DNA of 25,697 bases. Origin: Anaeroplasmataceae bacterium (GTDB lineage Bacteria > Bacillota_I > Bacilli_A > Acholeplasmatales > Anaeroplasmataceae). Shown here piece by piece: positions 15,681 to 22,982 of this stretch. Under the pieces are notes generated by a model. It had not been told where the DNA came from. It saw only the letters and a list, made by a program, of their open reading frames with translations, and ran no database searches. The first letter of the stretch is position 1. Each line of letters opens with the position of its first letter. Location: NCBI GenBank assembly GCA_020025015.1, contig JAHHSV010000018.1, forward strand, positions 1 to 25,697, read 5' to 3'. The position numbers and the translations under genes are program-made.

Positions 15681-17597
15681 TTACATCCAGTTTTTACTGT
15701 CAGTTTCTTTTAGCTTGTAGCTTGGATCAGCCTTCGCTACCTTCTTAATTACTGCAGTATCAGTTAAATCACCAGCAATAACCTTAATATTATTGATATC
15801 TGCCATTTTGATTTTAAATTTGAAAATCTTATCAGCAGTTTTAGTATCAACTAATTTATCATTAACATATAAAGATACTGTCTTTTGATTTGAATAAACC
15901 TTTATTAAAGTCTTTTTGCCTTCTCGATTTACATATCTCTTTGAGGTAATATGTAAAACAGGCTCCTTGCTCCACCATGTTTTATATAGGTAGAAGCTAT
16001 CTTTTTTAGTCTTACGATCAAATGTCATTAAGCCCTTATGGTTCATACCTGGCTCGCCGCCTTGATTTCTCGCATCAGCAGCGAAGTCATACATATTCCA
16101 TACATAATGCCCCCACATAAACGGATGACGATCAAAGCATTTTAGCATATATTCATGATAAATCGCTTGATATTCTTCAGTATGGTCGCCACGCTTTGGA
16201 TGACGAGAATGTAAGTTAGGCATACCCTCTGCACCATACTCACTATAGCATAGTGGCTTATTTGGATATAAGATATGGAAGAAACGCATAAAGCAGTCAT
16301 TTAACCACTTGAACGGTACATACCAGCCTAAATATAAATTCCAACCAATTATATCAGTAACCTTTGTTACAGGATGGAAAGGTGTACACATTGCAAAGCA
16401 TGCTAATGATGTAACACGTGTAGGATCCATTTCCTTACAAAGCTTATTTAAAACATAATGATTATCTAACATATCCTTACGATTGTTATCCTTAATAGTA
16501 ATTTCATTTGAAATACCCCAGGTAACAATTGAAGGGTGATTGTAATTTTGAATGATTAATTCCTTCATTTGGCTAATAGTGTTTTCTCTACCATTTGGTA
16601 AATGCTCACTAATATAAGGAATTTCAGCCCAAACTACTAAACCATATTTATCACATAAATCATAGAAATATTGATTGTGTTGATAATGAGCCAAACGCAC
16701 GGAGTTTGCTCCAACCTCAAGGATATATTTTAAATCCTCATCCATCATTTCATAGCTAATAGCATTACCCAAAAGCTTACGATCCTGGTGACGGCTTACA
16801 CCATGTAAAGGATAGCTTCTACCATTTAGGAAGAAACCCTTCCGGCTATCAAACTTAAATGAACGAACACCACAGTTTGTGCTGATTTCATCTAAAGTAA
16901 CACCGTTTTCAACAATTTTAGCTACGATTTTGTATAAATATGGATCTTCGATACCATCCCATAAATGTGGATTAGTAAGTGTGAAGGTTACTTCACTACC
17001 ATTTTGACTATCAATTAGTTTATTTTCGTTATCGTATAATTCAACTATTACACTATCTTTAAATTTTGTATATGTAGTCACAACTATATCGGCAGCGCTT
17101 TTACTAATTTTAGAAAAATATTTGATGCCTGGCGTACCATAGTAATCAAGATCAAATCTTTTCTTGTTAACAATTAAAAAATCTACATCACGATAAATTC
17201 CACCATAGAAAGTGAAATCGGCATTTTGAGGATAAACTTTGTCATTAACACTGTTATCTACAATTACCTTAATCTCGTTTTTTGCCTCTATTAAATCAGT
17301 AACATTGGCACGGAAGGTGGAATAACCACCATCGTGCTTTGCTACCTCTTTACCGTTAAAAATTACAGTTGCTGAAGCATTAACACCATCAAAGGTTAAA
17401 TAAACGTCTTCTGTTTCTTTATCAAATTCAGGTGCATCTACCTCACGCTCATATACACAAGAACTTCTATAATAATCATTACCACCATCTTGGCCATCAA
17501 TATTGTTCCAAGTATGAGGTAAATTTACCAAAGTCTTTGTATTATCTTTAGTGTAGGTGAATAGCCAATTATCCATTAAAGATATTTTTTTACGCAT
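15681..17597 (-). CDS. Glycoside hydrolase family 2 (beta-glucuronidase or beta-galactosidase)
   Basis: 638 residues, cytosolic (no signal peptide). The order is a sugar-binding jelly roll (about 1-145), an immunoglobulin-like domain (about 150-250) and the TIM barrel (about 255-560). Catalytic acid/base E365 in SNE and nucleophile E453 in CYSEYGAEG are both present. N519-H520-K521 in the GMNHKGL segment aligns with the NxK pair that recognises the carboxylate in beta-glucuronidases. That pattern also occurs in some beta-galactosidases, so it is suggestive only. The setting directly after uxuA-uxuB favours glucuronide use: GH2 would release glucuronate, which UxuAB partly process. uxaC, uidB-like transport and kdg genes are not in the window. 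Confidence 0.88.
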   Translation of the reverse strand: MRKKISLMDNWLFTYTKDNTKTLVNLPHTWNNIDGQDGGNDYYRSSCVYEREVDAPEFDKETEDVYLTFDGVNASATVIFNGKEVAKHDGGYSTFRANVTDLIEAKNEIKVIVDNSVNDKVYPQNADFTFYGGIYRDVDFLIVNKKRFDLDYYGTPGIKYFSKISKSAADIVVTTYTKFKDSVIVELYDNENKLIDSQNGSEVTFTLTNPHLWDGIEDPYLYKIVAKIVENGVTLDEISTNCGVRSFKFDSRKGFFLNGRSYPLHGVSRHQDRKLLGNAISYEMMDEDLKYILEVGANSVRLAHYQHNQYFYDLCDKYGLVVWAEIPYISEHLPNGRENTISQMKELIIQNYNHPSIVTWGISNEITIKDNNRKDMLDNHYVLNKLCKEMDPTRVTSLACFAMCTPFHPVTKVTDIIGWNLYLGWYVPFKWLNDCFMRFFHILYPNKPLCYSEYGAEGMPNLHSRHPKRGDHTEEYQAIYHEYMLKCFDRHPFMWGHYVWNMYDFAADARNQGGEPGMNHKGLMTFDRKTKKDSFYLYKTWWSKEPVLHITSKRYVNREGKKTLIKVYSNQKTVSLYVNDKLVDTKTADKIFKFKIKMADINNIKVIAGDLTDTAVIKKVAKADPSYKLKETDSKNWM

Positions 17598-17633
17598 TTG
17601 CCTACCCCTTTTTATCTATTATTTTTATATGTA

Positions 17634-18464
17634 TTATACACCACTATAAGCGCTGAAACCACCATCGATTGGTAGTACTACACCATTAATGAATGATGCA
17701 GTTTCAGTATTAGTTAAGAATAATGATGCACCAATTAATTCTTCAGCTTCACCGAATCTATCCATTGGTGTATTTCTTAAAATCTTATTAGTACGAGCTG
17801 TTGGTGTACCATCCTCGTTAAACAATAAATTCTTATTTTGTGCTGTAACAAAGAATCCTGGAGCAATTGCGTTGCAACGGATATTAGTGTGAGCGAAGTG
17901 AACAGCTAACCACTTTGTGAAGTTACTGATTGCAGCCTTTGCACCACTATATGCAGGAATCTTAGTTAATGGTGTGAATGCATTCATTGATGAAATATTT
18001 AAAATTGAAGCATCCTTCTTATTAATCATATCCTTAGCAAAAACTTGAGTAGGTAATAATGTACCCATATAATTTAAGCTGAATACGAACTCAACACCCT
18101 TTTGATCTAAGTCGAAGAAAGTCTTCATTTGACCTAAATCCTCATGCGCGAAGAATTCATCATCTGTATTAGCACGAGCATTATTTCCACCTGCACCATT
18201 AATTAAAATGTCGCAGCTTCCTAGGTCATTTAAAATTGCTTCGTGTGCAGCTTCGATTGATTCCTTAACTAAAACGTTGCACATATAGGCCTTTGCTACA
18301 TAACCTAAATCTGTAATTTCTTTAGCTTTCTTTTCAGCATTTTCTAAAGATAAATCTAGAAGGGCAACCTTAGCACCTTCCTTTGCATATGCTTTAGCGA
18401 TAATTGAACATAAAACACCGCCAGCACCAGTTACTACTACAACTTTGTCATTATAGTATCCCAT
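17634..18464 (-). CDS. uxuB: D-mannonate oxidoreductase (short-chain dehydrogenase type)
   Basis: 276-residue SDR enzyme. TGAGGVLC at 12-19 binds NAD(P), with NGAGG at 88-92, catalytic S157/S158, Y171 and K175 (YSGAK), and an SDR terminal IDGGFSAYSGV. It belongs to the short SDR type of fructuronate reductase/mannonate oxidoreductase found in Firmicutes in place of the long-chain UxuB of E. coli. The assignment rests on adjacency: its ATG starts one base after the uxuA stop. It converts D-fructuronate to D-mannonate (reversibly) ahead of the dehydratase. Confidence 0.85.
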   Translation of the reverse strand: MGYYNDKVVVVTGAGGVLCSIIAKAYAKEGAKVALLDLSLENAEKKAKEITDLGYVAKAYMCNVLVKESIEAAHEAILNDLGSCDILINGAGGNNARANTDDEFFAHEDLGQMKTFFDLDQKGVEFVFSLNYMGTLLPTQVFAKDMINKKDASILNISSMNAFTPLTKIPAYSGAKAAISNFTKWLAVHFAHTNIRCNAIAPGFFVTAQNKNLLFNEDGTPTARTNKILRNTPMDRFGEAEELIGASLFLTNTETASFINGVVLPIDGGFSAYSGV

Positions 18465-18465
18465 A

Positions 18466-19524
18466 TTACTTGTTCTCCTTTTCCTTCTCTAAGGCTTCAA
18501 ATAAGCCATTAATATATGTTGCTCCTAAAGCTCTATCAAATAAACCATAACCAGGTTTACCTGTTTCCCCCCAAATCATACGACCATGATCAGGTCTTAC
18601 ATAACCATCATAATCGTTATCAACTAAAGCTTTAACAATCTCATAAATATCTAAAGAACCGCATGATGACAAGTGTGCTCTTTCCTCAAAAGAGCCATCA
18701 TCCATAATTTTTACATTACGAATGTGCATAAATCCGATTCTCTTCATTGCTGCATACTTTCTAACCATTGCAACAACATCATTAGACTTAGCACAACCTA
18801 ATGAACCTGTACACAAGCATAATGTGTTAGCAGGACTATCATATAGCTTTAAGAATCTGTCTAAATTTGCTTCATTTGTAATGATTCTTGGCAACCCAAA
18901 GATTGGATATGGTGGATCATCAGGATGAATTGCCATCTTAACGCCTTCCTCTTCTGCAACAGGAATAACAGCATCTAAAAATCTCTTTAGGTTCTTCCAT
19001 AAACCTTCTTCGCCTAATTCCCCATAGGCACTAATAAGCTCACGAACCTCTTCCTGTGTATAGCTTGAATCCCAACCTGGAAGATGAATATCATCTTTAA
19101 GAGGATCTAAGCCCTTCATTTGGTCCCAATACATAACTAATGATGTACTTCCATCAGGAGCTTTCTTATCTAATTGAGTACGAGTCCAGTCAAACACAGG
19201 CATAAAGTTGTAAGTAATACATTTTACGCCATGACGAGCACATCTTCTAATGTTTTCACAATAAACATCTAATAAATGATCTACATCTCCACGACCCAAT
19301 TTAATATCTTCATGTACTGGAATAGATTCAACTACATCGAATATTAAATGGTTTTCTTGACATGCTTTAGTCATCTTTTCTAAAGACTCTTCAGGCCATA
19401 CCTCTCCTGGCTTAACATCATAAACTGCAGATACGATTGAGCGCATTCCTGGAATTTGACTTATGTACTCTAAGCTGATAGGGTCTGACTCGCCGTACCA
19501 TCTAAATGACATTTTCATTTTCAT
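18466..19524 (-). CDS. uxuA: Mannonate dehydratase
   Basis: 352-residue UxuA, which dehydrates D-mannonate to 2-keto-3-deoxy-D-gluconate with a divalent metal. Family landmarks are strong: MSFRWYGESDP, YNFMPVFDWTRT (105-116), HPDDPPYPIFGLPRI (from H200), a Cys at about 237, HIRN (267-270) and VRPDHGRMIWGE (309-320). H200, C237, H267 and D312/H313 are in positions used as metal ligands in this family. At 352 residues it is within the bacterial range. The first ATG is used (AGGAAAGG upstream; M3 and M5 are alternatives). It heads the operon and carries the regulated promoter. Confidence 0.95.
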   Translation of the reverse strand: MKMKMSFRWYGESDPISLEYISQIPGMRSIVSAVYDVKPGEVWPEESLEKMTKACQENHLIFDVVESIPVHEDIKLGRGDVDHLLDVYCENIRRCARHGVKCITYNFMPVFDWTRTQLDKKAPDGSTSLVMYWDQMKGLDPLKDDIHLPGWDSSYTQEEVRELISAYGELGEEGLWKNLKRFLDAVIPVAEEEGVKMAIHPDDPPYPIFGLPRIITNEANLDRFLKLYDSPANTLCLCTGSLGCAKSNDVVAMVRKYAAMKRIGFMHIRNVKIMDDGSFEERAHLSSCGSLDIYEIVKALVDNDYDGYVRPDHGRMIWGETGKPGYGLFDRALGATYINGLFEALEKEKENK

Positions 19525-19553
19525 GTTTTTTTACCTTTCCTATATTAATTTTA

Positions 19554-19573
19554 AAGTGCAAAATCACGCACTT
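19554..19573. promoter_or_regulatory. Inverted repeat in the uxuA leader
   Basis: AAGTGC and GCACTT are perfect inverted arms around an 8-bp AT-rich centre, located between the uxuA -10 box and its start codon, where a repressor could block transcription. Confidence 0.45.
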
Positions 19574-19587
19574 ATCCCTTTAACTTT

Positions 19588-19616
19588 ATTATAAGAAATC
19601 GTGAATGCAATGTAAA
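19588..19616 (-). promoter_or_regulatory. Promoter of the uxuAB-GH2-GT2-GH3 operon
   Basis: Minus-strand TTTACA, a 17-bp spacer and TATAAT. The first AATTGCAA repeat touches the -35. Confidence 0.85.
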
Positions 19617-19644
19617 TTGCAATTTTAGTCGCTATTAATTGCAA
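19615..19644. promoter_or_regulatory. Two AATTGCAA direct repeats, 22 bp apart (likely AraC-type operator)
   Basis: Identical octamers at 19615-19622 and 19637-19644, same orientation, two helical turns apart, adjoining the -35 box of the uxuA promoter. This is the usual arrangement for an AraC-family activator. The regulator gene starts at 19677. Confidence 0.6.
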
Positions 19645-19651
19645 AACGTGC

Positions 19652-19657
19652 TATAAT
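19652..19657 (+). promoter_or_regulatory. -10 box of the AraC-type regulator gene
   Basis: Perfect TATAAT 19 bp before the ATG; no good -35 is seen at the normal distance. The second AATTGCAA lies 7 bp upstream, so autoregulation is likely. Confidence 0.55.
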
Positions 19658-19676
19658 TATACACGGGTGATAGAAT

Positions 19677-20612
19677 ATGGGAAATAGTAACATTAAAAAA
19701 GGATTATCCTCAAATCAGATAGAAAATTATATAAACGAAAAGACCATGAGCAGGCGTAATAACATTTTACAAGCCTCATTATATCCTGAATGTATTACCA
19801 TTAAGAAAACTAGCCTTGGTAATATCTTTTCTGATTATCATCATCATGATTTATATGAGATTTTATATATTAAAACAGGTAAGGTTTCCTATAGCATTGA
19901 AGATACTAAAATTATACTTCAACCAGGTGATGTAATTTTTATCTCGCCAGATAAGCTTCATAAGCTAAATGAAATTATCACTTCAAAATCAGATCGTATT
20001 GTCCTAAACTTTTCTGAAAAGCTAATTTTGCAATGCTCAACTAGAAACACAAACCTATTAAGAATGTTTTCTATAATGAATAAAAATAACAATTTTAAAA
20101 TTTCAATTCCGGAAAAGAATAAAGAAAAAATCGATATGCTTATAAACACCTTACTAAATGTACAATTCAGCAACGAGTATGGAGATGACCTTCTTTTAAT
20201 TAATACCTTTTCCATTCTTCTCCTTACCTTCAATAAAATATTTAGCTTTCAGTCTAGTGAGGATGTCAAAATAAATAATGCTATAGTATCTCAAATTAAT
20301 GACTTCATAACTAATAATATTGAAAAAAAATTATTAATTGAGGATATAGCTAATAATGTAAACTTAAGTGTATCACGTGTTCAGCATATCTTCAAGGATG
20401 AAACCGGAACCTCAATTAAGCAATACATCAATAAGAAACGCTTGGTTAAAGCAAAGGAGCTATTAAGAAGTGAAGCAAAGATTGTTGATGTCTATGATAA
20501 ATGTGGCTTCCAGGATTATACAAGCTTCTTTAGAGCCTTTAAAAAAGAATATGGTATTACTCCTAGAGATTACAAGGCTAATGTTGAAAAGAACTTTTAT
20601 CTACCAAATTAA
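19677..20612 (+). CDS. AraC-family transcriptional regulator with cupin sensor domain
   Basis: 311 residues. The N-terminal AraC-binding cupin domain spans about residues 40-110 (DYHHHDLYEILYIKTG and LQPGDVIFISPDKLH). The C-terminal pair of helix-turn-helix motifs lies at about 208-305 (LLIEDIANNVNLSVSRVQHIFKDETG and the AraC signature VDVYDKCGFQDYTSFFRAFKKEYGITPRDYK). The gene is divergent from uxuA across a 152-bp shared promoter region, so it most likely senses a sugar acid and activates the uxuA operon. The ATG at 19677 has GGGTGA upstream. The inducer is not known. Confidence 0.93.
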   Translation: MGNSNIKKGLSSNQIENYINEKTMSRRNNILQASLYPECITIKKTSLGNIFSDYHHHDLYEILYIKTGKVSYSIEDTKIILQPGDVIFISPDKLHKLNEIITSKSDRIVLNFSEKLILQCSTRNTNLLRMFSIMNKNNNFKISIPEKNKEKIDMLINTLLNVQFSNEYGDDLLLINTFSILLLTFNKIFSFQSSEDVKINNAIVSQINDFITNNIEKKLLIEDIANNVNLSVSRVQHIFKDETGTSIKQYINKKRLVKAKELLRSEAKIVDVYDKCGFQDYTSFFRAFKKEYGITPRDYKANVEKNFYLPN

Positions 20613-20623
20613 TAATTAAAGCT

Positions 20624-20659
20624 AAAATGGCCTTGGAAAAAATTCCAAGACCATTTTTT
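20624..20659. terminator. Bidirectional terminator between the regulator and the DUF4298 gene
   Basis: AAAATGG-CTTGGAA pairs with TTCCAAG-CCATTTT, one mismatch, 4-nt loop, and a T-run after the 3' arm on the plus strand. It serves both converging genes. Confidence 0.85.
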
Positions 20660-20966
20660 ATTCATTTTCAATTTCTTCAACCTTTTTCAAAAGCTCTTCC
20701 TTAATGTATTTATTATCATAAATTAAATCATAAACTGAATCCTCATCAAGAACTCCTCTTTTTAAATCCTTAGGAATTAAACCCTCTGAATCAGCCTTAA
20801 AGTCCTCCTGATAATTACCATTAACATAATAATCAAAAAGAACATTCATTTTTTCTTGATACTTAACATAATTAGAATAAGCCTTGTAAAATTCAGCTAC
20901 TACCTGATTTCCCTCATCTAATAGCTCTTCCATTTGTTTAATTCTATCAATATATTTATACGCCAT
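20658..20966 (-). CDS. DUF4298 family small coiled-coil protein
   Basis: 102 residues, cytosolic, mostly helical and acidic at both ends. The start YIDRIKQMEELLDEGNQ, the central YVKYQEKMNVLFDYY and the LIPKDLKRGVLDEDSVYDLI box match DUF4298, small proteins common in Firmicutes whose function is unknown. A perfect AGGAGG lies five bases before the ATG. In the region just upstream sits the remnant of an XRE-type regulator gene, possibly a former operon partner. Confidence 0.85.
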   Translation of the reverse strand: MAYKYIDRIKQMEELLDEGNQVVAEFYKAYSNYVKYQEKMNVLFDYYVNGNYQEDFKADSEGLIPKDLKRGVLDEDSVYDLIYDNKYIKEELLKKVEEIENE

Positions 20967-20995
20967 ATATTCCTCCTATAATAATAGAAATTATT

Positions 20996-21087
20996 ACTTA
21001 TATTTAATTTGTTAACCAACCCCTCCTGAGTTAAACCTCCTTGTTTCTTTTTTCTTTAATGAATAATTCAATCTTAATTATATCCAT
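20996..21087 (-). pseudogene. Remnant of an XRE-type helix-turn-helix regulator gene
   Basis: A good AGGAGG and ATG (21087) start MDIIKIELFIKEKRNKE, then a single-base frameshift (after ACAAGGAGG). The next frame continues LTQEGLVNKLNIS, which is the standard XRE opening (IGxFIxEKRKEKGLTQEELAxKLxIS). Nothing of the rest of the HTH domain is left before the DUF4298 gene. Short and non-functional. Confidence 0.7.
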
Positions 21088-21171
21088 GTTGATACCCTCC
21101 TCTTGGTCTTATGATATATAAAATTAATTTATAATAACACTACCCCAACGTTCATAGAGTTATATTGTTAT

Positions 21172-21311
21172 TTATCTTTTCATGGCCTTTTTTGTCCAAC
21201 CATGCATTTCACCAACGCCGTTTGCTGATGCATAATTGGGGAAATTATCTGTATTTGATTCTTTAAATGATCTTAATATCAATCTTTTAGTTTTTATAAC
21301 TTTACGATTTT
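21172..21311 (-). pseudogene. N-terminal fragment of a GNAT (RimJ/RimL-type) acetyltransferase
   Basis: Minus-strand frame with no start codon, reading KTKRLILRSFKESNTDNF and then NYASANGVGEMHGW, ending in TAA. It closely follows the N-terminal consensus of RimJ/RimL-like acetyltransferases (TxRLILRPFxExDxxDFYEYASxPxVGxxxGW). Only about 45 of some 180 residues are left. The rest of the gap 20967-21391 shows nothing else. Confidence 0.7.
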
Positions 21312-21391
21312 CTTAAAATTTGCATTTATAAACAAAAATTTCTTTCTTTTATTTGATAATAGTTAGCGAACCTTATTTAAAGCGAATTAGT

Positions 21392-22699
21392 CTAGTTGTT
21401 AAAATGCATTCCTAAAGTATTGTATGGAACAATATATACTCCAGATTTTGGATCTCTTGTAAGACCAGATCCTATACCTACAACAACACATAGAAATTTA
21501 GGCTTTTTTTCTACCTTATCATTAAATTTAGTTAATGATTTTATTGCCTCATCTATTTGATTATCTCCTAGTTTAACTTCTATGGCACCATATTCACCAT
21601 CACTAAATTCAACAATAGCATCAACCTCATCATTACTTAAATTATCTCTAAAAGCATAAACATGTCCTCTATAATATTCCATATATGCATTTAAATCTCT
21701 AACTACTAATGATTCAAATAATAATCCAAATGTATTTAAATCATTAATTAGCTTTTCAGATGTTAGTCCCAAAAGTGCAGCTGCAAGAGACGGATCAACG
21801 AATCTTCTCTTTACTTTTTTGCCAACCCTTGAACTAGATCTATAATTAGTTGAGTAAGCTTCTTGATTATTTATAATGTATAACTTTTCTAGAATATCTA
21901 GATATCTAGACAATGTTCTTTTATTTAATGTTTGTTCTTCATCACTACTAAAATTAAAGCAATCTCTTAAAATTGTTGCTTCTGCTGCATAACTAGACTC
22001 ATTTCTTGCTAATGATTTAAGAATCATCATCATTCTCTGTGAATCAAATAGAAATTTATCATCATTATATTTTTCGTTAACGTCATTTTCTACCACTGAC
22101 TTTATATATTCACGTGCTAATAAGCCATCACTTTCCAAATTTGAAAGGCCTAAATTTTCAGGCCATCCACCATTTATAATTAGTCTAGTAATTTCATAAA
22201 TATCAAAAGGATTAACTAATTTATTAATTTCCTTTCCTTCATACATATCCATCAAAGATATATAATCAAGAGATTTCCCCAACTCCAATGTTGTCATAGG
22301 AAACATATTTATTTTAATAATTCTACCAGTACCAGTATGCTTAATCTTAGTTTTTTCTTTCTTGTTTAGTAAATCGGTTGAGCTTGTTAAAATAAAATTA
22401 CCTTTTGATACCCTCAAATCACATTCGTTTCTGATGGCATCCCATAATTCTGGCACTAGCTGCCATTCATCAATAACCTCTGGAATATCCTCTTTTAAAA
22501 TAAGCTTTGGATTAAGTATAGATAGTTTTCTTTTCTCTATATCAGTTAATCTAACGATAGAATTACCATGATGCATACTAGTCCATGTTTTGCCACACCA
22601 TTTTGGGCCAACAATTTGAATTGCTTTAAATGTTTTTAAATATAAATCAATAGTTTTATCAATTAATCGTTCTTTATAATTTTCGAGCTTAATCGCCAT
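21392..22699 (-). CDS. AAA-type ATPase with DUF4143 domain
   Basis: 435 residues. Walker A GPKWCGKT at 31-38, Walker B PEVIDEW with D77/E78, sensor-like NFILTSST. The C-terminal DUF4143 portion ends in a PD-(D/E)xK-like pattern: DEVDAIVEF (357-365) and YGAIEVK (E374, K376). This family is widespread, often with several copies in genomes of anaerobes and near mobile or defence genes, and has no firmly established role. It has its own promoter, which carries the three 23-bp-spaced repeats. GAAGGTGA precedes the ATG. The sequence looks intact. Confidence 0.88.
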   Translation of the reverse strand: MAIKLENYKERLIDKTIDLYLKTFKAIQIVGPKWCGKTWTSMHHGNSIVRLTDIEKRKLSILNPKLILKEDIPEVIDEWQLVPELWDAIRNECDLRVSKGNFILTSSTDLLNKKEKTKIKHTGTGRIIKINMFPMTTLELGKSLDYISLMDMYEGKEINKLVNPFDIYEITRLIINGGWPENLGLSNLESDGLLAREYIKSVVENDVNEKYNDDKFLFDSQRMMMILKSLARNESSYAAEATILRDCFNFSSDEEQTLNKRTLSRYLDILEKLYIINNQEAYSTNYRSSSRVGKKVKRRFVDPSLAAALLGLTSEKLINDLNTFGLLFESLVVRDLNAYMEYYRGHVYAFRDNLSNDEVDAIVEFSDGEYGAIEVKLGDNQIDEAIKSLTKFNDKVEKKPKFLCVVVGIGSGLTRDPKSGVYIVPYNTLGMHFNN

Positions 22700-22720
22700 A
22701 GTTAATCACCTTCTAATATA

Positions 22721-22749
22721 ATTTTACTATTAGACTGCGCTTTTTTCAA
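22721..22749 (-). promoter_or_regulatory. Promoter of the DUF4143 ATPase gene
   Basis: Minus-strand TTGAAA, a 17-bp spacer and TAAAAT. The -35 hexamer is part of the proximal repeat copy. Confidence 0.65.
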
Positions 22750-22793
22750 GGCTACAAATGCACTTTTTTCGACATTTAAAGTGCACTTTTTTC
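22736..22793. repeat. Three direct repeats of TGCRCTTTTTTC at exactly 23-bp spacing
   Basis: Copies at 22736-22747 (TGCGC variant), 22759-22770 and 22782-22793 (identical TGCAC form), each 23 bp apart. On the ATPase strand they read GAAAAAAGYGCA; the proximal copy contains the -35. Iteron- or operator-like. Confidence 0.85.
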
Positions 22794-22944
22794 AAACGTA
22801 CAATTGCATGTTTTTAAATAAAATGTTATATGAATTTATCCTATAAACCAAAATAAAAGGTTTGATACTTAAGTTGTATTAAACCTATTCATTCAATAAT
22901 GTGTGTGCTGAGTAAAACTGTTACAAACGTCCTAAATTGTAGGG

Positions 22945-22967
22945 GTGTATTCGCTAAACTAATACAC
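22945..22967. other. Hairpin downstream of the PIN_8-like gene
   Basis: GTGTATT and AATACAC, loop of 9 nt. A T-rich stretch follows on the plus strand only, so as a terminator for the minus-strand gene it is doubtful. Confidence 0.35.
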
Positions 22968-22982
22968 TTTTATATTTTTAAA

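Noticed and set aside
19958..20233. Minus-strand 91-codon frame inside the AraC gene
   Set aside because: Shadow of the well-supported AraC coding region, with no ribosome site or recognisable domain.
22736..22793. CRISPR array reading of the 23-bp-spaced repeats
   Set aside because: Repeats of 12 bp with 11-bp gaps and only three copies do not fit CRISPR dimensions, and no cas gene is present. They overlap a promoter.
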